DNA from: Chiridota heheva
Taxonomy: Eukaryota; Echinodermata; Holothuroidea; Apodida; Chiridotidae
Length of the DNA: 64,000 nt
NCBI GenBank assembly: GCA_020152595.1
Contig: JAIGNY010001695.1
Span: 25,001 to 89,000 of the forward strand
Reading direction: 5' to 3'
A program made the position numbers and the translations under genes. The notes beneath the pieces were generated by a model that saw nothing but the letters and a program-made list of their open reading frames with translations, had not been told where the DNA came from and ran no database searches. Positions 58,251 through 64,000 of this stretch are shown one piece after another. Within the stretch, counting starts at the first letter, position 1, and every line of letters begins with the position of its first letter.

Positions 58251-58254
58251 AGTG

Positions 58255-58450
58255 CACTGCAGATCGGGAAATTGCAATCATTTTCGGGAAATTGTTGCCA
58301 ATTTTCGGAAAATGTTCTTATATTTCCGGAAAATGTTCTTCAATTTTCAAAAAACGTCACCAAATTTTCGAAAAATGTTACCAAATTTTCGGGAAATGTT
58401 TTATAAATTTTAATAAAATGTTTACTTCAATTTTGACAATTTTTGTAATA
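58255..58450. repeat. Repeat family F, array 4
   Basis: About eight ~21-bp units of the type TTTTCGGGAAATGTTCTTCA occur, followed by a flank 'gcatgcaaaatgga' and a C-rich block like that after array 3. Confidence 0.78.
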
Positions 58451-59187
58451 ATTTTTTAATTTTACCGCAAGACAACCGGGAAAAAGCATGCAAAATGGAA
58501 GGTAGTTTCCCCCCGCCCATGCCCCTTCCCCCAGATCCGGCTTTTACGCCTCTGGCTACAAATGCATGAAGGCCGCCATTTTGCCTAATTTTGGTTTGAC
58601 TTAAATTCTGGTCCAGAATTACGTTATAATCTTTATACTCTATAGCACTCATAATATATTAGTTCATTCTGTTCAATTTTATGTGGTAGCGATGTATTTT
58701 AAGCACGAGTATAGTGAATGTGAACAGCTCCACCTTCGTATTATGATAACATATTTTTCGTTTTGAACAAAATTCCACCATTTACATTTTTTCGAATATC
58801 AGTTTTGTGTAATATCGTTCGTGAATTTGTAATTCTTAGTTTTATTGAGAGATAACACAAATATATGAAAGTAACAAAATTATTATTTCTATCTCGTGTA
58901 AGAAGTCAAACCAAAACAAACAAACAAACAATCACTGTTATATGCGGGGAAATGCACTGGTAAAGCACAATAAAATATAAAAAGATAACACTATTATAGC
59001 TTATCACCCTCGCGCGTATCGGTTTTGATAGAATCCTGTTTCTTTTTTTAAGTGCCATGTTTTTCTCTCAGATCCATACTTCCGTTTCTTTTTACCGAAA
59101 TATTGCTGTAGATATTTTTTCAATTTTATTACACCTAATGTAGTTAAACTAGTCCGCAATGCTGCAAATCGGGGTGATAATTAAGCT

Positions 59188-59456
<269 letters not shown>

Positions 59457-59639
59457 CCAATTAATCTCTGAACAATAAGCAGATAAGTGTAGCTGATATA
59501 TAAAATGTGTTCTCATGGCAGAGAGTTGTTAAGAACTCCCTGCTCATAGCAAGGAGGAAAATGGCGATATCTGCATGGTTTTAAACGTATTTACACGAGA
59601 TATGAAAGCCACAAAATCACAGGACACTAGAATACATAC

Positions 59640-59850
59640 TGACATAAAGCCTTTGAGGAATCTGAGGATGTAGTGTCACAACTAGTTTGATTTCAGTCGT
59701 TTCCACCCAAATGATATACAAACTTTCAATCTAAATACCTCTTTAACGGAACAAGATTTTTAAACTTTCTTTACCATTTTGTTTCTTTAGAATTCCTCAT
59801 TCATATAAGATGGACTTGCTTGACACCTGAATCCTTTAAACAATTTTAGT
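59640..59850 (-). repeat. Dispersed repeat family A, copy 6
   Basis: It contains 'gtcacaactagtttgatttcagtcg', 'ctctttaacggaacaagattttt', 'ccattttgtttctttagaattcctcattcatataagatggacttgcttgacacctgaa', which is the reverse complement of the block at 5,090-5,240. It is one of the better-preserved copies. Confidence 0.75.
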
Positions 59851-59944
59851 TGTCAAAATTTTATTTGAAACAAGGATACGTGCTCAATATCCTTGCTTAT
59901 AGAGTTAGTAAAAAGCCAATGTTGGCGGCACATATCCATTCTAA

Positions 59945-60190
59945 TGCACCCACTGTGGCTGGTTCGGTAACCGTACGACTAAGATGCAACGAGGTCCCAG
60001 GTTCGAGTCCAACAACGATTTAAACCGAACTTTTTTCACAGATATGCAGAGGTTGGTCATCTGCATCCCATGATGGCGCTCACCGGGTGGCGTTCACCGT
60101 CCATCGGATGAGGACGTTAAAAGATGGCGTCCCGACGGTGGGTTCCTCACCCCTACCTGGTCTTCATCACTTCTCGAAAAGAGTATAGCT
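59945..60190 (+). mobile_element. tRNA-derived SINE family 2
   Basis: The tRNA-like head includes 'ggctggttcggtaaccgtacgactaagatg' (A-box region) and a very good B box, AGGTTCGAGTCC. The body holds 'tttttcacagatatgcagaggttggtcatctgc' and two inverted-looking 'caccgggtggcgttcaccg' phrases. It ends near 'gtatagcttgaaatcagg'. It shares its head with 3,290-3,350 and its body with 56,800-56,950. Confidence 0.75.
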
Positions 60191-62010
60191 TGAAATCAGG
60201 TATTCATCCATTTCCGATCAAAATTAGAAATTTGCATTGCCAGCTAATATAAGGTTGATGAGTTCCCTGGCAATCGCAGGAGGATCATTGCAAACAAACA
60301 AACCCACTCACGCAATAATTATTCTCGTTGCCATGGTTTCCAAGATCCTCATCTTATCTCGCCGATTAATTTTCCTCAACATATTTAGTTCAGTCGAAGA
60401 AGTGATTACTAAGTTCTCGTAAAACACAACAAGGCGGAAATTAAGTTGAGAAAGGTGCGATACGTAATACGTGACCTTAATTTCCATAATTATTAAGAAT
60501 GAGTGGAGACTCCGTCATACTTATTACATGTCGTAGGCCTATGTACTCGGCGAATAATACAAATAAAGTTTTCTTGGAAAAATAATGTTCTCTTTAAAAA
60601 AACAATTTGGGCATTGGATACTAAAAATTTGTAATAAGCGTGCTTTGTCGAACAAGCAAGGTAAAGTTCACAACATCTTTATTGTTAGTATCTTAGTGAA
60701 GATTCTCCAAGGTTTTTAATCTCTAAATCAGCAGCTGCGGCTGAAATTTTGTGGGATATATTTTCTTTATCAGCGTATGATAGTCACATCGCAGGGATCG
60801 AAGAAGGGAAGGACACACCATGTTGATCAGACACATCTAAAGGTGGTATGGGGACCCATCAGGAACCGTTTCCCGTACGTAACCCCTCACCCTCAAAAAG
60901 TAATTTTGAGCTAAATTTACCAGTTTTCTGGGCATTTATATGAAATTGCATTGCTTCGGACCCAATTTAGGTTCCTTTTTTGCCTTTTGGATTCATAGCG
61001 GCGCCTTCATGCCCACGGGTGATATGAAAAGTCATTTTTCCTCTCGATGGACTGTGTGTGGCGAGAGAGGAGGGAGAGGGGGTGGGGCATTATCAACCGT
61101 AAATTTGCGGAAGATCTTAACTACAAATTTTCTGCTTTTTAAATTGTATGTTGGGACACGACACCAGGATATTTAGATCATAATTTATTTGAACACTCAG
61201 GACATTGCAGAGCGTGATTATCATTTTAGATCATGCTCAAAAATAGATCAGTCGCGGCATTTCAGATCATGATTAAGATAATATACTGATATTTCTAAAC
61301 GAATTGACAACATATTTAGCATTAATAGTGGAACCCATTTTTGTTATATACCGTACCTGTAATTAAGCATATTAAAGGATAAGTTCAGTGGTAAATAAAC
61401 TGCATCTTAGGAGTATTTCATGTGTATTTACATGTGTATTTACATGTGTATTTCATGTATGGGACAAGGGACTTTGGCCCTAGTGGAATGACTTGACTTT
61501 AGGAGGATTATTTGCGAGTGCAAAACCCTTTGAACCGTGCACAATGTACACAATGTACACAATGTAAAAAAAAGAATTCCATGTTAGATTGTTTTAGAAT
61601 GCATAAAAAGCAACCCCCAAAACAAGAAAAGTTTACATACATTTTTTCGCTTTGTTAAGAAAATCTGTTGGGGAGGGGGAGGGTTTTATGACAACGCAAA
61701 TGCTCCATATAATTTTTGTAAAACAAACTATAAAATTACGAGTAATGACAGGTAAATGGAGGAGGTCGGGATTTTCCATGGGATAAGGAGGTGGAGGGGG
61801 ATGGAGGGAGGTCGAAGGTGATGGAAGGCTGGAACTTTAAACTGGCGTTGAAGTTGCTCCTTCACCATTTTGTTTCCTCTAAAAGCTTAAAGGAATTATT
61901 TCCAAGGAATTTCATTTTTGGTTCCGATGCGATCAGCATCAGAACCTATCCGGTTCGCTTGTCATTCGTGTGTATGTGTGTGTGTGTGTGTGTTACGCCT
62001 AACTCATAAT
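60191..62010. other. Non-coding stretch
   Basis: No gene is recognised. Small tandem features are three copies of GTGTATTTACAT at 61,410-61,460, a triple ACAATGTAC at 61,540-61,568, and a (TG)n run at 61,969-61,993. G-rich blocks lie near 61,670 and 61,790. Confidence 0.5.
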
Positions 62011-62017
62011 GTAAACA

Positions 62018-62760
62018 TTTAAATCTCATTAATATGCGTAGTGGGCGGGGATGAACTTTTGCTCGTATATAGCTCGTAAACACGAAAGTCTCCAGAACGA
62101 CATAATGTTTATGCCATGTATTACATAGGTAGGCCATAGTCTGTAGATGTGCCTTGTTAGTATATGGTGATGATGTCCGCATATAAATGAGTGGGTGGGG
62201 CCTAATGTAAAAATCTTGAAATGGTCATATTTTAACAACTACACGTCTGTTTTGTTTTATATTTGGTCTAGTTATGATGTTAGCTGGTGTGTACATGCTC
62301 ATGGTATAAAAACGTTGAATCAAATGCAAAGTGGGTGGGGTTAATTAAGATTTTGCTGAAAAGAGCTTGTAAACATGATATCTAAAAAGAACGATTAAGC
62401 TGTATTCATGTCATGTGGTAAACAGATAGCACATGGTTGGTATATGATACTTTTGGTTTTGGTGGTGATGTCATGCATTTTAATGAGTAGGCGGGGCTTA
62501 ATCTAAAAATCTTCAAATGTTTATATTTTAACAACTACATGTCTGTTTTGATTCATACTTGGTATATTTATGTTTTTAGCTAGTGTATACATATTCATGG
62601 TATAAAATTGTTGAATATCATTAATATGCATAATAATGGAGCTAAATATGGTTTTGCTGAAAATAGTTTGTAAACACAGTAACCGTAAGACAGTACATTG
62701 GATACAGTATATATGTCAGTATGTGGAACACAGATGACCCATTGTCCATTTGTGTGCTCT
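62018..62760. repeat. ~300-bp tandem repeat, three diverged copies
   Basis: The start motif 'catt.atatgc.tagtgggcgggg', then 'ttttgct', 'gcttgtaaacacga', and 'atattttaacaactacatgtctgttttg' recur at about 62,018, 62,314 and 62,617. The last copy is partial. Each unit also carries 'gtggtgatgtcatgcat'. Confidence 0.8.
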
Positions 62761-63427
62761 ATTGTTTTTTGGTAATGATCTCATGCATAATACTAAGTTG
62801 GAAGTGTGTGTGTGTGTGTGTGAAGAAAGGGGGGGAGGGGAGGGCTAAATATAACTTCTTGAAAAATGATTAATCATTTAGAAAATACAAAATTAATTTT
62901 CAAAGAAATTCATAAAGAATAGTACAGGACGTGCTGTGATGACATTATAATGATGTAGACTCAGACCAGCAATCTCCATTACGCGGACAAGAACAATCAT
63001 TAAAATTCAATAACTTCTTGTAGGAATAAGATATTTACATTTTTTACCAATCTTGTTTTTTTTATTGTCCTTTATCAAATGTATTGAAATGAAATTCCAT
63101 GGGAATATTCCTTTAAAGCCTCCTTTAAGCTTCATATTAGATGAAATAACCTAACCACTGAAATAATCTTCTAAAGAGGGAATCTTATTTCAAGATATGT
63201 TGTTGACCCGTCGCCAATGAATCCGATATATACTAGTAGGCGTCACTTTCCCGTCGTTAAATGATTGTCTTGTCGAGGATTGTTTATACTTCGACCAATC
63301 AGAAACGTTGGACTGTTGTATACCTTCATTTATGCGTTAACACGATATCTGACATTTAAACATGATATAAATTTGAATCCATTATTTATTTTGAAGCTCT
63401 CGTTACGTTACTTTAAATTTAAATCCA
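62761..63427. other. Non-coding stretch with (GT)n run
   Basis: A GTGTGTGTGTGTGTG tract at 62,806-62,822 is followed by a G-rich block. Otherwise it is AT-rich sequence with no recognised gene. Confidence 0.5.
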
Positions 63428-63920
63428 CGGGGCTGATGTTTATTCCCGGTTTCCGTGGCACAAGCGGATGAGAGCACATGACTCCCCCTGGATAGGACAC
63501 CAGTCAAGGGTGTAGGAAGTTTACGAAAAGTGGGGGAGGGGTACGACCCTTAAGGGACACTTCCTAAGTCATATACATACGTCTCTCCTCCCCCCCACGG
63601 TCTATACAACAAAGCAAAGTAAAGGGGGAATGAACTTCATTTTTAGATATGGGCACTTTTTTCAATGAAGGGAAGGGGAGGGGGCACATTCTCCTGTACA
63701 CGGAAAATACAAAAGTGGCCACTTTCCTACTATTTTGTAATAATTTTAAGGTGTGCGCACATTCCGCCAGTTCTTAGACATTTGACGGTAATTGAGGGGC
63801 ACTTTTATTTTCAAAGGGGCACATGTCAGTTATCGGAAAAGTGTGTGTAGGGGAGGAGAGGGGGGGGGGGCACGTGCATGCATACGAGCAAAATTGTTTA
63901 ACCATTGAGCCACTGCATGA
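63428..63920 (-). mobile_element. SINE family 1 copy split by a G-rich insertion
   Basis: 63,428-63,506 is the inverted SINE tail and body (ttcccggtttccgtggcacaagcggatgagagcacatgactccccctggataggacaccagtc). 63,878-63,918 is the inverted tRNA-like head (catacgagc, then ttaaccattgagccactgcat). Between them lies about 370 bp of purine-rich sequence starting 'aagggtgtaggaagtttacg' that replaces the SINE centre. Confidence 0.75.
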
Positions 63921-64000
63921 TAAAATATGAATTTAAACTAAATTTTCGAGGACATCAAAGACGTTAGAAAGCAGGTATATCTCGCATATAATTTTTATTA

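Overview
This is an AT-rich, intron-rich and repeat-dense animal nuclear sequence. It contains tRNA-derived SINEs, LINEs of several clades, a hAT transposon, very long (TA)n tracts, a multi-exon TNF-receptor-like gene and a rhodopsin-like GPCR. The mix fits a marine invertebrate deuterostome such as an echinoderm. That placement is inference from the repeat style and gene types; no species-diagnostic sequence was available.

Region 1-30 kb. The main gene lies on the minus strand. I reconstructed it exon by exon from splice sites, and no single reading frame shows it. The reading order is signal peptide (28,691-28,614), cysteine-rich exons (26,444-26,347; 25,077-24,984; 23,011-22,945), Ser/Thr-rich stalk (17,383-17,303), transmembrane segment (14,368-14,249), and two candidate cytoplasmic exons (11,004-10,963; 9,552-9,484). 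Phases agree at all seven junctions (0, 2, 0, 1, 1, 1, 1). The product is a small type I TNFR-superfamily protein with one full and one partial cysteine-rich domain. A possible last exon is at 4,309-4,259, but I found no death-domain exon between it and 9,484. The introns hold SINEs, a roughly 300-bp satellite array, dispersed repeats, minisatellites and a mobile unit carrying a THAP-like zinc finger.

Region 30-54 kb. This is a transposon graveyard. It has a second THAP-unit copy nested in another repeat (with an empty-site relative at 22 kb), an L1/Tx1-like LINE 3' end, a broken hAT transposase with a 46-bp internal tandem expansion, an almost complete I/Nimb-like LINE with reverse transcriptase and RNase H, a decayed second LINE, a tRNA-derived SINE pair, and several (TA)n tracts.

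Region 54-64 kb. One intronless class A GPCR (55,040-56,049, plus strand) is split by a single frameshift in the third intracellular loop. The 47 bp covering its C-terminal tail and stop codon are amplified into about 12 tandem copies downstream. A TM6-like remnant of a different receptor and a SINE tail follow. The remainder is dispersed repeats, another (TA)n tract and a degenerate ~300-bp array.

The two host genes are both cell-surface receptors and show no shared regulation. The striking theme is repeated local tandem amplification of 19-56 bp units seeded inside older sequence (transposase, GPCR tail, SINE promoter), together with several nested insertions that reveal the order of events. 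No rRNA, CRISPR array or functional tRNA was seen.
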